Shown here one piece after another: positions 1-13,200 of a stretch of 64,000 nt of DNA. Both the position numbers and the translations under genes were made by a program. This DNA is from Centropus unirufus (taxonomy: Eukaryota; Chordata; Aves; Cuculiformes; Centropidae), in the NCBI GenBank assembly GCA_013397695.1, contig VYZI01000005.1, positions 3,557,713-3,621,712 of the forward strand, written 5' to 3'. Numbering within the stretch: the stretch's first letter is position 1; each line of letters starts with the position of its first letter. A model generated the notes under the pieces. That model was not told where the DNA came from. It worked only from the letters and a program-made list of their open reading frames with translations, and did no database searches.

Positions 1-1045
1 TAAACCATCCATCAATGCTTTTGAGAAATCTGGAGGTGTATTTTGCACAACTTGCTGCACCTCTCAGGGGAGAAAGAGCACCTGAAAACAGAACTGCGTA
101 TTTTTTATGTTTTGACAAACTTGGTTTTATTAAAAATAATGAGCTAACAAGTCTAGTAATTTCAACTACAGTTGGATGAGGACATCCTCAGGATACTATC
201 TAATAAAGTTAAGGAATACTTCCTCTATTCTTTAGATACTAAAATTGTATTTCATATTTCATCAAGGATTGGGCTTTCCCACTGGCACATAGAGTCATAA
301 AGTACTAATATTTATTTATGCAATAACTGGGGGAAAAAACCTTCATTATTTTATTCACATTAAGTTTAGAGCAAATTAAGTTCATAAGCCAGTAAGCATC
401 ATTCAGATATTCTAACAGAAATGATGCTGCTGTTGTGCAGCTGAAACCTGAAGAAGTGAGACTTCTGCTTCCCACTGCCCTGCCAATGGTAAGGCAGGAG
501 CAGTTTTTCCAGCTTAAATGCAAAAAAAATAGAAAAAAAAGAGTTCTAAGTCTTCATTCAGTTTGGAGAGTATTTTAGAAATTTAGGGGTTTTAATCTAT
601 TAGAAGAAACTGTGTAACCTTCTAGCAAGCTCATTCAGTGATGAGTATTTTGAAATACGTAGATAAAAAGAATAATATTTTAAAATAACAGATTCAGGTA
701 TACTGGAAATGGACTAAGGGAAAAATGCTAGAAGTTATCACCTCCAAACATGCATGAGATATGAAGCACAACTAAAAACATGGATTTCAAAGCAGTTACA
801 TTTATTCAAGATGGCAAACTAAGGCAGGAATCAAACCCTGTTCAAATGCATTTCCTTGAAGTTTTTCCTCAGGTTGGGTCTACTTCCATATTCCTCATCC
901 TAGAGCATCCTATCACAGAGCAAGATTGTGATATATTGTTTAACTGAACGGTGTGATATTTAAACACTGAGGTGCCCAGCTTCCTATTACATTCTTTAAT
1001 CAAAAATGGCAGATGAACAAAACAAACTGAAAAGTGACAACTTAC
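1..1045 (-). other. SNRK: SNRK intron after exon 5 (partial)
   Basis: AT-rich intron sequence from the donor at 1045 leftwards to the window edge. No further SNRK coding exon, repeat or RNA gene is recognised here. Confidence 0.85.
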
Positions 1046-1258
1046 TCCACGATTGTATCTCGGTCTGCTATATCACCAAGAACCATGCGTTGTATTATGC
1101 TGTTGTGTTCCTCCTCAGAGAGATTTTTATATGACACGAGAGGAATATTGTACTTTGTGGCAGGAGATGGGTCAACTCCCTGGAGCCATGCATGGTTTTC
1201 AATCTCTTCCAAAGATGCCCTTCGCTTCGGGTCTCTCTGCAACATCCGTGTAATCAGA
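1046..1258 (-). CDS. SNRK: SNRK exon 5: end of kinase domain and start of UBA-like region
   Basis: This 213-nt exon has the acceptor CTTATTCACAG ending at 1259 and the donor GTAAGT starting at 1045. It encodes residues 244 to 314 plus two bases of 315: DLITRMLQRDPKRRASLEEI, the closing HAWL helix, a proline-containing linker (DPSPATKYNIP), then SEEEHNSIIQRMVLGDIADR. The last part fits the start of the UBA-like domain that follows the kinase core in SNRK. The domain is interrupted by the next intron, and its remainder is outside the window. Confidence 0.96.
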
Positions 1259-4200
1259 CTGTGAATAAGAAAGAAATCAAAACAAAATGCACTCACATGT
1301 TTAAGAAGCAGGCATTGTAAGAGCAACATTAGGAAGAAATTTTCTGCTGTTGGTCCGCAGAGATCTTCAGAAGAATTTAGGTAAACAATGTGATGGGAAA
1401 ATTTTTTCTCAAAGACGTTGCTGAATGGAAACAATTTACTTATTAAAAATTATAACTATCATAAACACTGCCATTTTCATTTACTATGGTTAGATTCTTA
1501 ACCTGATTTTTCTAGTATGTTTGTTTTTAATACATTTTACAGGACAACTGGCCCCACAGTGTGGCCTGTAAATTAATAGAAATATAATTTTCTCTTATGG
1601 CTGCTGTCAACAAGAATATGGAATGGGAAGACACAAAGAAATATTTTATTCTAAATAGCTATCAAACATTTGATTCTTTGGTATCCCTAAAGAACAGTGA
1701 TCTTTCTATGGAGAAGAAAAAACTAAACCACAACACTGTCGGGGATGATGAAGTGACAAACCTACTAATGGATTGATGCTGAGTGTTTACAAGTGCTGGA
1801 AAGGGACTGTGTAAATTCCCCAAATAGAGAAAGAAGGCTTGATTAGCAAAGCACATGTTTGTTCACTTACTATACGTGAAGAATTCTCGGGGGAGGTATT
1901 TTTGGCTTTGCACAATGAGAACATGGATACAGGCTTTTGGTGCCAAAGTTTCAATGCAACTTTATTGCTCCAACATGTGGAATGAAACTCCTGCAGTTCT
2001 TACATAATGCTTTTTATTGCACTCACTATACTACACCATGCAAATTCAAACTGTGAGGCCACAAAACCCAAAGGTAATCACAGTTATTTTTAATTCTTTT
2101 TTTTAGTGTGAGATGATGTATGGAATTAAAATTGGAGGTTAATTCAGACTTCTTAAAACTCTACTGTGGAGAAAGTATGTCATGTATATACTTAGTAGCT
2201 GGTTTCCTGGCCTCGGCACAGCATGCACCATCTCAAGAGCTTTAGTAGATAGAATTCACTGATAAGAGTTCTCTTTTAAACCTCTTCCTGTATGTAAAGC
2301 TCTTCAAGCTGTTGAAAGCACTGACAACAGCTTTTCCGTATTAGTGTAAATGTAAGAAACTAGTGACAAGACAAGAAAACCAGCTATGGCACCATATTAT
2401 ACATTAGAATCTTGGACCACACAGATGGTAAGCGAAGAGAACAGCAGTCATTGTGACCACAGCTGTAATAAATTTCATGATGTGTCAAAAAACCCAGAAT
2501 CCTACATGTTATTATAGTTTTCTGAGTGGACCAAATCCATTTTTTCAAGCATTTATAAAGGCACCTGGACCTTCATGCAGAAAATGAAAGGATACTCTAT
2601 TGCAGATTAAAGAATGCGTCCAAACATTGTAAAATAGTCTAAGCAATGCAAATAGGATGTATATTAAAAGGACTAAAGAGGTCATTATCTGACAGGGAAA
2701 TATTGGAATATATTAAAAAAATAAAAAAGCTGCAGAGAGCACTGCAGGAAAACAACACATCAAATGAGTCATGATTCCCAAGCGGCATGTGGTATTTGCA
2801 GACAGAATATTTTTCTGCCTTGATTGCCTAGAATGTTGATGCGGAGTTGCAGTTTCAGTAAGAGATGAGTGAAAATTGCTATGGCACCGTTGGGTTTTGA
2901 GAACTTCTAATGGGAACAGAAACCTGCAAGAATCGTTACCTTTTTAACCCCTGCCACAAAACGCTCTCAGCAACACCTTGTCATTTGTCTAGCAAGAGTG
3001 GTTGGTGGCCAAAGCCAGACAGTGGTGAGCAGCTTATTCAATCATTTATAAAATGTGTGACAACGGAGACACATAAAAGAAAGAGACATTGTGTAAAATC
3101 AAAATTAAGTTTCATCCAAGTGTGGGGCACACACTGTTGGCAAAAAATAATGGGATTAACTTCTGGTAAGAAGAGACTCAAAGAATAAAAAAATGCAATA
3201 CCGATGCCCAAGAAATTACTTAATTGATGTGAAGAAATACTAAAAACTAAGCAAAAGCACTAGGCATAATATCTTATTAACAGGAAAGGAATATTCCACG
3301 TGGTGATAATAAGTGATGGGGAATTCCCAGTGGTAATTAGCACCCACTTAATGAATGCCTTTAAGTTCTTTAGTACTCTACTTACTCTTTACATTCTTTG
3401 GACACATGAGGTGGCACTGTGTATTTGCAGTCCATTATCATAGTCAGAGTTTCGCTGTCATTTGCTTCTTGAAATGGTGGTTGTCCACAAACCAACATGA
3501 AGAGGATGACCCCCAAACTCCATATATCTGTAATTATATGGTACATACCTTAAGAAAACTGTGAGAAAGAAGACAATTGCCATCAAAACTGTGAAGTATT
3601 CTTGAGATGCATACTGGGGTTATTATTGCACACTTGATTATCAGCATTACTGCTATTTGCAATTCCACTGAAGTACACAACACAGTAGTTCCATTATTTT
3701 TATAGTTTTAGAGGAGGAAGAGTATCAGATTTCACGACTTCAAGAATGTATAACAGTTTGAGATGTATAACATCTTTGATAGCAAATTGTTAGATAAAGC
3801 TTAAGATAATCTGGTCACTCAGAAGATAAGAACTTATTAGCCTTTTCTCCACAGGTAGGCACAGATTATTAAAGAGATTTGTATTCAAAGCATGGTCCTT
3901 TTTGAAGGACTAGCATAAACCATTCTCAGGATTGTTTTCACGCTACTCTGAAGTAAGGAATTACAAAGAAAGTCACTTGAATGAGACTGAGGTAGATATG
4001 TTTTTACAGTAGCGTTGCTTTAAAAAATTCTTTGCCATTTCTAATGTCAAATAATAAATCGAACACTTCAGGCACAGCTACCTTCTTACACCAATCATAT
4101 TACAAAGTGGGTGGTGGTTTGCTTGTTTGTTTTTTTTTTTAAATAGCTACCAAACCTAACATAATTAATGGGGATCTCTACTACACTCCAGGATACTTCT

Positions 4201-7200
4201 TGTTTCCTTCTAATTCCTGCTTGTGTAAAATAAAAAACATTTGACATCTGTCTTATTCCCCAATGAAATGATATACCAAAAGATGAAAAAAGAAGCACTA
4301 CTGGGCATGAAGCCCTTTGGATGGTTTCTACCTACTGTAAAAGCTAATATTCAGTTCAATTCTTCACTAAGAGTCTGCCTAGAAGTAAACATTTCACAAC
4401 TGTCACTGCAGTCAATACAAGAAGCTTAAACATTAAGAAATACATCACATTGCACAAAAGTAAATAAATATCTCCAACATGGTTAGATAAAAGGCCACAC
4501 TCTTAAACATCATCTGCAACTCCAAACTCTAGCCATTTCAATGGTAATCCTGGGTCTCACCCTAGAATTTCACAGATCTGTACCCAGTAGAAACAAACTC
4601 CACAGAAGAGTCATGAAGATGACCAAAGGGCTGGAGCACTTCTCAAATGCAGACAGGCTGAGAGAGTTGGGGTTGTTCAGCCTAGAGAAGGGAAGGCTCT
4701 GGGGAGACTCGATAATGGCCTTATAACGGCCTTCCAGTACTTAAAGGGGGCCTACAGGAAAGCTGGGGTGCATGGGGTTGGCTCTTTATCAGGGAGTGCA
4801 GTGACAGGATGAGGGGGAACAGTTTTAAGCTGAAAGAAGGGGGATTTAGATGAGGTACTGGGAAGAAATTTTTTTACTGTGAGGGTGGTGAGGCACAGGC
4901 ACAGGTTGCCCAGAGAAGTCATGGAAGCCCCACCTCTGGGGGCCAGGTTGGATGAGACTTTGGGCAACCTGTTCTAGTGGAAGGTGTCCCTGCCTATGAC
5001 AGGGGAGTTGGAACCAGATGATTTTTAAGGTCCCTTCCAACCCAAACCATTCTCTGATCCTCTAAATAAACACACAGAAGCCTATTAAGGAAAGAGGGCA
5101 AAGGAGCCAGCAGCACTCTGGAAAGGAGAGCACCAGCATGTTCTGGGAGGGCTTGCAAGAGGGAACCACACTAACTTGCCTACCCAACTGCATCTTGCTT
5201 TCTGCGGCCTTCTCAAAAGACTTGACATGCATTTAATGCTGAAGGATGGCTACAATTTTATTTAAGAATGTAAATCACACACATTCATCTCTAGAACAAT
5301 TACTCATTTTGCTAGTTACAACCCATTCTTCATATGCTTTAGTTGACAGAGGAAGAGACACACTACATGGTAATTTTCTTTAGAGCTCTAATTTGCAGTA
5401 AGTGTATGCTATTAACTCAGACAATTATCTGATATCTGTTATGCATAGTAGGGTCTCAAGCCTATAGGTACTGAGCATTTTCAGGCCAGCACACCCTATA
5501 TACCTGCAAATCCAACATGACTCCTCATGTGTTTAAGATTCAGTAAGTGCCTTAATACTTTGACAGCCTGATGCCAGAAAGACGAACCTTCTGGAATGTG
5601 GGATTGAAAAAAGTTTACCTATTTTGTGATACGATGTATCCTAGTGTTCTGTTCCATGCTCTCCCTACAACAGAACAGAATGCCTCATGTTTCCTGTCAG
5701 CATGAAGTATTTTACAAGAGCCCACATGAATCTTCATAATTACAAATTACCTTTGCTATAATGAAGCAATACACATTGACTAAATTTGAGCCAAGATAAA
5801 AATATTTGGGAGGGGAGCAATATAATTAAACCAAAAGTTAAAAATAAGCATATAAAAAGTTCAAACAGAAGGAAAGCCACAATAGTTTAATAAATGAAGC
5901 TTAAAACAATAAGATGGTCCAAAAAACAGGATGGCACTCCCAGTAAGACGACAAGTTCAATGAAATCATCATATACAAGAAACTCTAAAAGACCTTAAAG
6001 TTTCAGCTGCGCTGAGTAGATACTAAACATGCTTAAGTATTCTCATTTTTCAATTTTCTGTTTTACACACATGGTTTCTTTTCTAGGATATACCTACATT
6101 CCCCTGTATTTCAATTTGGAACAATTTCTAACGACAGATACTGGTTTAGTTTCCAAAGTTATTTAAACAAACATGTATGTACATTTACTTTATTAAAAGA
6201 ATTAAAAAACTCACAACTTTTCTGAAGCAGAATCCAACTGATCCCCCAAATGCAAGAAAATAACTATTGCGTGCTATAACATAGTGTCCCATTAGGCATA
6301 TGTTTTGACAAATAAAACAGTAATTACTGATTAGCCAGCACATGATAGATTTTTTTTTTTATATATTTTCCTTCCTGTAGTTACTATATTTTGCACTCCA
6401 TAGCCACAAGTCCTTCCAAATAAGAACTTCAAACAGTGAAGTGAAACAACCTTTTTCCTTTTTAAATTCAACTACATGAAAAAGAGAATACAAACTCCTG
6501 TTAAGAGAGAAATATCAATGACACTGAACTGTACTGTCTTTCCTTGTCTCATGCACTCATATTACAAAAAGTGCATCATGTATGCAGAAAAAGTTTTATT
6601 AGAAACTATAAAAGGTGTTAAGACCTTTTGTCCTTATCATATTATCTAGATATTCTCACATTGTCAGTGAAGAGCACCAGGGTAGCCACAGCTAGACTTT
6701 ATCTCATTCTTACATAATACAGGCAAAGTTTACTTGCATACTTTTCTGATAAACGTGTATTTTCTTCACCTACCAGCATAGCAGACACTTATTCTGAAGT
6801 GACCAAGAAATGACAGTGGACAGAAACGTGGCTTTCATTCTCACCATATTTTTCTGGCTGTGGCTGAAGAGTAGCTTCATTGCCTCTGCAGTCACAGCTA
6901 CTAAAATGACTCAGCTCGGAGCATCAAGGACACAGCCGAGCAGCCTAAACAGACTTAAACGTTTACTAATAACTAGGAAGCAAGAAAATAGCGTGCCTAA
7001 GTCAGTCTAATCTACATGTGAAGACTTGGAAACAGAAAAATCACTGGAAGACTTAGTGCAGACCTTATTTTGTCACAAACAGATGTCATCTTGGGGTCAT
7101 CTTTGAAAGTCCTCTAGTATCATATGATAGCATGCCCCTCCTCATATATGGAAGCAGAGCCAAGCATTTGGATGTCTGTAGGTATATTAAGAGGACACAT

Positions 7201-10200
7201 TCAACAGTTCTGGCTTGTCCCTCCACATGCAGACTCATAAATCAAGGGGTTTCTCCCTGTCCATTTGCTGTGCCACATTTTAACTGGATCCTATCACTTG
7301 TTTGCAACTCCACCAGCAACTAAAACAACTTAACCAACCTACTGATGGTGCAAGGCGTTTAAGGAGGCTCTCTTTCTGATCAGCTTCAAGTTGCCACTTT
7401 GTTAAAGGCACAACTGAAAATGTAAGCGTGGCTACAGTCAGCCACATCTAAGAAAAGACTCACAGGTTTTGTGCCTCCAAAAAAGTGACAAAAGTTCCTT
7501 AAAGAATCTTCTAGCAGCTTTTGTCTTATACACAAGTGACTGGAGATCACCCTACAGACATTGAGTCACGGGTGTTTGCCAAAGTTTTTGATGATCTTTG
7601 GCTGGAAAAGTAGTGTGATGGCCCAGTGCACTCCTATGTTTTGCCACTCAGCCATTCAGGCAACAACGATCTACGGGTGTTTGTTAAAAAAAGATGAACA
7701 CTTAATGAATCACCACAATTGTCAATCATGATAATCAGAAGAGCTGTTGCCAGCAGACTGAGGGAGGTTAAGCCTAGAAAAGTGAAGGCACAAAGATAGA
7801 GCCAGGCTCTTTCCAGTGGTGCCCAGCGACACGACCAGAGGCAATGGGCACAAACTGAAACACAGGAGGTTCTCTGAGCTTTTCACTGCAAGAGTGACTG
7901 AGCCCTGGCACAGGTTGTCCCAGGAGGCTGTGGAGTCTCCATTCTTGGAGACATTCAAAAGCTGTGTGGACTCAGTCCCCAGCAATCAACCCTAGGTGTT
8001 TCTACTTGAGGAGGGGGATTACACCAGGTGACCTTCAGAGGTACCTGGAGTATGCAGAACCAGCTGGAAAACAATACTTCCTTTTGCCCATCAGAAGCAG
8101 GGCTCAGTAGGTGTTTATTTGTAAACACAAAAGCATGACATAGCACAGTAAGAACTAAAATAATGTTGATAGTTTGTGTGGACACATGGAACTTGAATGC
8201 TTCATTTAAACCAGCACAGGGTTGTCTCAATAAAACACAATTTTTTCACTCTTTGCACAGAACAGTATAAAGAATGGTAAGCACGAAGGAAGTGGTAAAA
8301 AAAAAAAAAAAACTGACAGGAAATACCAGACAAATTTTCAAAGTAACTTCCTTGAAAACATACAAACACTGCAAAACTAATGGAAAAATGAAACGGGTCT
8401 GTAAGTGGATTATTTAAAACTACCACAATTATTCAGACAACAGCTGTGTGCAATCCAGAACAACACAGGAACAGTAACAACAGTATCTTGCCCTTCCATG
8501 CCTACCCCAAAATTTCACACTGACACTTTTTCTAAGCCACATGATGCTGGATGAAATGAAAAGATATGATTTTTACTGACAGATCTCTATGCAATTAAGT
8601 TTCCAGGACAATGGAAATCCCCAAGATTTCCTTTTTGAAGAATGTCCATGCTTCCTGGACTCACCTGCCCTTCTGGACTGCCTTCCGAGGGACTCTGTCA
8701 ACTAGGCTTCTAAACAGGCCACATTCCACCCTCCAGAAGTCCAAGGTGGCATTTCTGCTGACCACACTTCTTCATTTCTCCAATAACAGAAAAACTATAA
8801 TTTTGTGATTGCTGTGCCCAAGGTGGTCTCCAACCATCTCACCACCCACACATCCTTCTCTGTTCACAAACAACAGGTCCAGTGGTGCCCTTCTGCTAGT
8901 TGGCTCACTGGCCAGCTGTGTCGGAGAGTTATCAACTACACACTGCAGGAGCCTTTTGATACTGTTTACCTCTCTGGTATATTGTATTTCCAGCAGACAT
9001 CAGGGTCGCTGAAGCTGCCCACAAGAACGAGGTGCTGGAGTATGTCCAAAGAAAGGTAATAAACCTAGTGAAAGATCTGGAGCTGTTCAGCTTGCAGCAA
9101 AGGAGGCTATGGGGAGACCATATCGCCCTCCACAACTACCTGAAAGAAGGTTGTAGCAAGGTGGTTGTTGGTCTCTTCTCCCAGGTAATAAGTGATAGGA
9201 CAAGAAGAAATGGCCCCAAGCTGTGCCAAGGGGAGTTTAATATTTATATTAGTAAATATTACTTCACTGAAAGAGTTGTTAAGCATTAGGATAGGCTGCC
9301 CAGGGAAGTGGTTGAGTCACCATCCCTGAAGATGTGGTGCCTAGGGACACAGTTTAGTGGTGGACTTGGGAGGGTTAGGTTAGGGGTTAGACTCCATGGT
9401 CTTAAAGGTCTTCTGAAACTTGAATGGTTCTATTATTATTGTTTTCTATCAATAAAGTGAAAACTCATCTGTCCTCTAGATCCCAAGGGACCAAAGGAAG
9501 ATTGGAGATGGTTTGCACTCAGCTGCCCAAGTGCTTTGAGCAACACAGGGTCAGCACACGCTGCCCATCCTTGTATTGCACCCTGCTATTCGCAATTATT
9601 GCTCACATCCTCGTTGTGGCAAAGAGGGAATAACTGCTTCTGCTAGGGAGACCACTCCACTAGCAGAGCAGACAATGGCACTTTGATCTTTCTTTTTTAA
9701 ATTCCCAAGAGCATTCTTACCCTGTTACAAAAGAGTCTCACTTAAACTGAGTGAAAGCCTCAGTCAAGATCTAGTGATGTGATTTGGTGCAAAGAAAAAA
9801 AATAGTTGTGTGAGCAGATTAGAAAGATGTTGGAGTAGCAATGAAATAAGAGTCTGACATCTCAAAGCATGAGTAGCAGCATCTGCTTTTATACCAGCTA
9901 ATAACTAGGGAAAGGGGGAAGAAAAGTAAAACTAAGTTTAAAGGAACAGAAGTTTTTTTTTAGATCTCCACACACTTGCGAAAACATACATTTTTTGAAG
10001 TGAAGGCAGCCTTTATATTATGTTCTTCATTTGAGTTACCTTATGTTGACTCAGGGGATAAATCCCAGCTGAGACAGTTCCCTGCTTTCACACATTATTA
10101 GAAGCTGTAGATAGAAATTTAAAAGCAAAGATGACAACATCTGTTTAGTTTTACCCCTTCACAGAATGGCTCTGCCTCATTGAAGCATTGCACAAGCACC

Positions 10201-13200
10201 AAACTAAAAAAAGTACAGAAAGGAGAGGGTAGAACTATACGGGCAGGACCTGAATGCAGAGCAAGGCTGCTTTTTCTGAGACACATTAAATGGGCTGTGC
10301 AGTTTAAAAACTAAAATCTCACCTTCGGTTCAATGCAAATATAGTTTGGCATACAGTATACACAGAGAAGAATTCTGCAGAGAAGTGGGTCTGTTCCATC
10401 TCCATCCCCCACCACACCCCTCGTGTGAAGATTTGTTATACATAAAGATAATATATTAGCTACAGTGCTATGCTAATGCTTAAAAAAATAATCAAGTTTT
10501 ATCCAAAACCTTTAGATGTAATATATTTACTACTGGATAGTTTAACCAGATAAAGGAGCAACTTTTGTAAGCAAAATTCCTTAGCTTGGACCAATGAGTT
10601 GGCATACATTTGCAGCTATACTCCCTCATGACAGCTCAGAACTCAGGTGCCAGTGCCAGTTCTAAATTTAAGACTCCTAAGTGAAGAAACACAGGGAAGA
10701 GAAGGGTTACAGAGACCCATTTTTAGAAGAGCAGACTTAAACAAGAATTTATTTTGCAGAGTTTCAAGTTTTTTACTACTGGTAGTAATGAGCACTTGAA
10801 GCCTTTATGGAAACTACTTACTTCTCTCCTGCCCTTCAAGGGTCACCTAGCTTGCTCTCTGCAGAAAACTGATGGAAAAGCAGACTTCAGGCCTGACATG
10901 CTGCATGCATTTAAGGTGCTTACAATCTGTAAAACTTCGAATTTGTATACTGAAAGAAGGCACACTTACATACTGCAGCGGCCAAAATCAAAGCCTCTTT
11001 CAAAAAAACCCAGCAAAGCTCTCAAGATGCAATTTACCCTTTAAATTGGGTACTAGTAACTTGAAACTGCCATGCCTTTAATAATAAATAAGAGAAATGA
11101 GGACTTTAAAAGCACTAGCTAGCAAGCTGTAGTTGAGAATATTTTATTGTTGTTAAACCCATTAAATAATGCTGATGAGGAAAGGGCTGCTCAAGCAGGA
11201 TTCCCAGAACCATGACAACCAGGGCTGTGTGTACGCAACTTCCTTACATAACATGAAGTCACTGCCATAGAAACCAAACTACGTCATTAGCTGTTTATGC
11301 TATGCCTGTCTTAAACACAGAGCAGTCCAACATCTGTTATCTTCCAGTTTGTACACTGCACAGAGCACATCCATAGTCATCTGCTTAACCCCCGAGCTGG
11401 GCTTCACCATTTAATGAGCCATTTATTGCTGTCTAGAGTTCCAGCACTACAGATTTCAGAAAGTTATCATTTATGTGACATGGGGGATCGTTACAGCATA
11501 AGACTTTCTTAAAATTCTAATGCTCCTCAGAAAGACACTTGTCCCACTTCATATTTGCTATGTGAATTTGTGACTTTAGGCAGCTAAAAATTCATACTCG
11601 TTTTGGAACAAACACATTCACATTTAACTACATGAAATAAATGGGAGTCTGTTTATTAAAGTTCTTTATTTCAGACCCTTATGGGAAAAACATTTCTTTT
11701 TTCCTCCTAACTTGGATATAGAAGTGCTTAACAGTTTACACAGTGTATAAGGCTCAGTTGATAAGACAGTTCTTTCTTACAGAAAGTCTATCTCTTCAGA
11801 AGTTATCTGTAATATATTGAGTAAATTTAGTCAGGTTTGATACATTTCTCATTGGAATGTTTACCATAAGGCTGAACACAACAGGTTTCTTCCACTAGAA
11901 GTCACTTCATAAGCAAAGAAGAAAATAAATGAACTTTGGTGGAGATAACAGAAATGTTTACATATTTATTTGGCCACTGCAGAACTATCAACAGATTGGA
12001 TAAATGAAGGATGGAAACAAACCCTGATTTCCAGCATCATGGGCAATTGCTCTGACTACCATCTTAAGACCTTCAGAACAGAGCATCATCCCCACTGCTG
12101 CTACAACTTCTTCAGACCAAATTGTGGAAGAACACACAATCCACAGAAAGCTGTTGAAGATAAGCCTTGAAAGCAACTCAATGCATCAGCGCTACAATAT
12201 CAAGTTCTACGTAGATCTAAACATGAAAATCTAATGTAAAGATCATCAGCATCTCTGTACTCTGGGCATGTTCAGGGCTGGGTAGCATCTGAAGACTACT
12301 GTTTTCAACTCTGGCACAAAACCTCACCATGAACTACTTTATCTGGATTGGAATTGAGGGGTGGAAGCCTCATTGAGCTCAGGAGTAGGTACAGGCTGAT
12401 AACTCCCAAGGATAACAGTGGTAAACATGCTTGTTACAAGTTGAAATTTAAGGCCTTGCTCACAGCATAGGCTAATTTATAGCATCACTTCACATAAGCG
12501 TCTGAAGAACCAAAACATTGTTTAAGAGTAAAAATCTATGACAAGTCAAACACTGTAGAAAATGAGGCTTCTATTAAAAACTGGGATAAAAAATTACATA
12601 CTACAGAATAAAAGGATAAAAGCTGGTATCATACCACTGAATTGCTTGAATGGTGCCTGTTATATTGTTCAAATACTTGTGCTTCAAAAGGAGAACAAGC
12701 AAAGTATTTCCAACCCAATGTAAGATAAAAATGTTAAAAAAAAAGTCTCTTATAAAAGGAAGTCAGGCGCAAGATAGTATAGGATAATTTCAGCCTTTCT
12801 AAGCATCAGAGTATTTTCACATTACAGTAAGCAGTCTGCTAGCAAATCTGGAAGATGCTCAAACTGAACCAATTGTGAAGCTTAAGGAGTATGGGTAAAG
12901 GATAAAGATTACTGTTTTGTAGATATGCAATTTTTATCCAATTGAACTATTCTTCCATTCCTTAACTTTTCAAGAAGAAGGTTTTCAATTTACCTGTGCA
13001 CTGACCTCTCTAGTTTCCAGCGAGGCCATCTGTTAATTCAGCTTTCTTTTTGCATTTTACAAAATGAGTTTTTTCCCCTTGCAGAAGGCAAAGGAAACTA
13101 TTATCTGCAATCAATGCTAACATTTTTAAAATTAACAGGCAGAACTGGGTTTTCTCCTTGTTCTAAAGCACTACAAATCCAATTAAAGTTACTATTAGAA

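Noticed and set aside
1259..1434. N-terminal part of the 130-codon ORF overlapping exon 5
   Set aside because: It is intron sequence upstream of the CTTATTCACAG acceptor. Only the part from 1258 down is SNRK.
2910..3188. 92-codon plus-strand ORF in an SNRK intron
   Set aside because: It has no recognisable domain, no splice or promoter context, and a length within chance expectation.
8805..9289. Several 65-85 codon ORFs on both strands
   Set aside because: They are shadows of the composite CR1 insertion.
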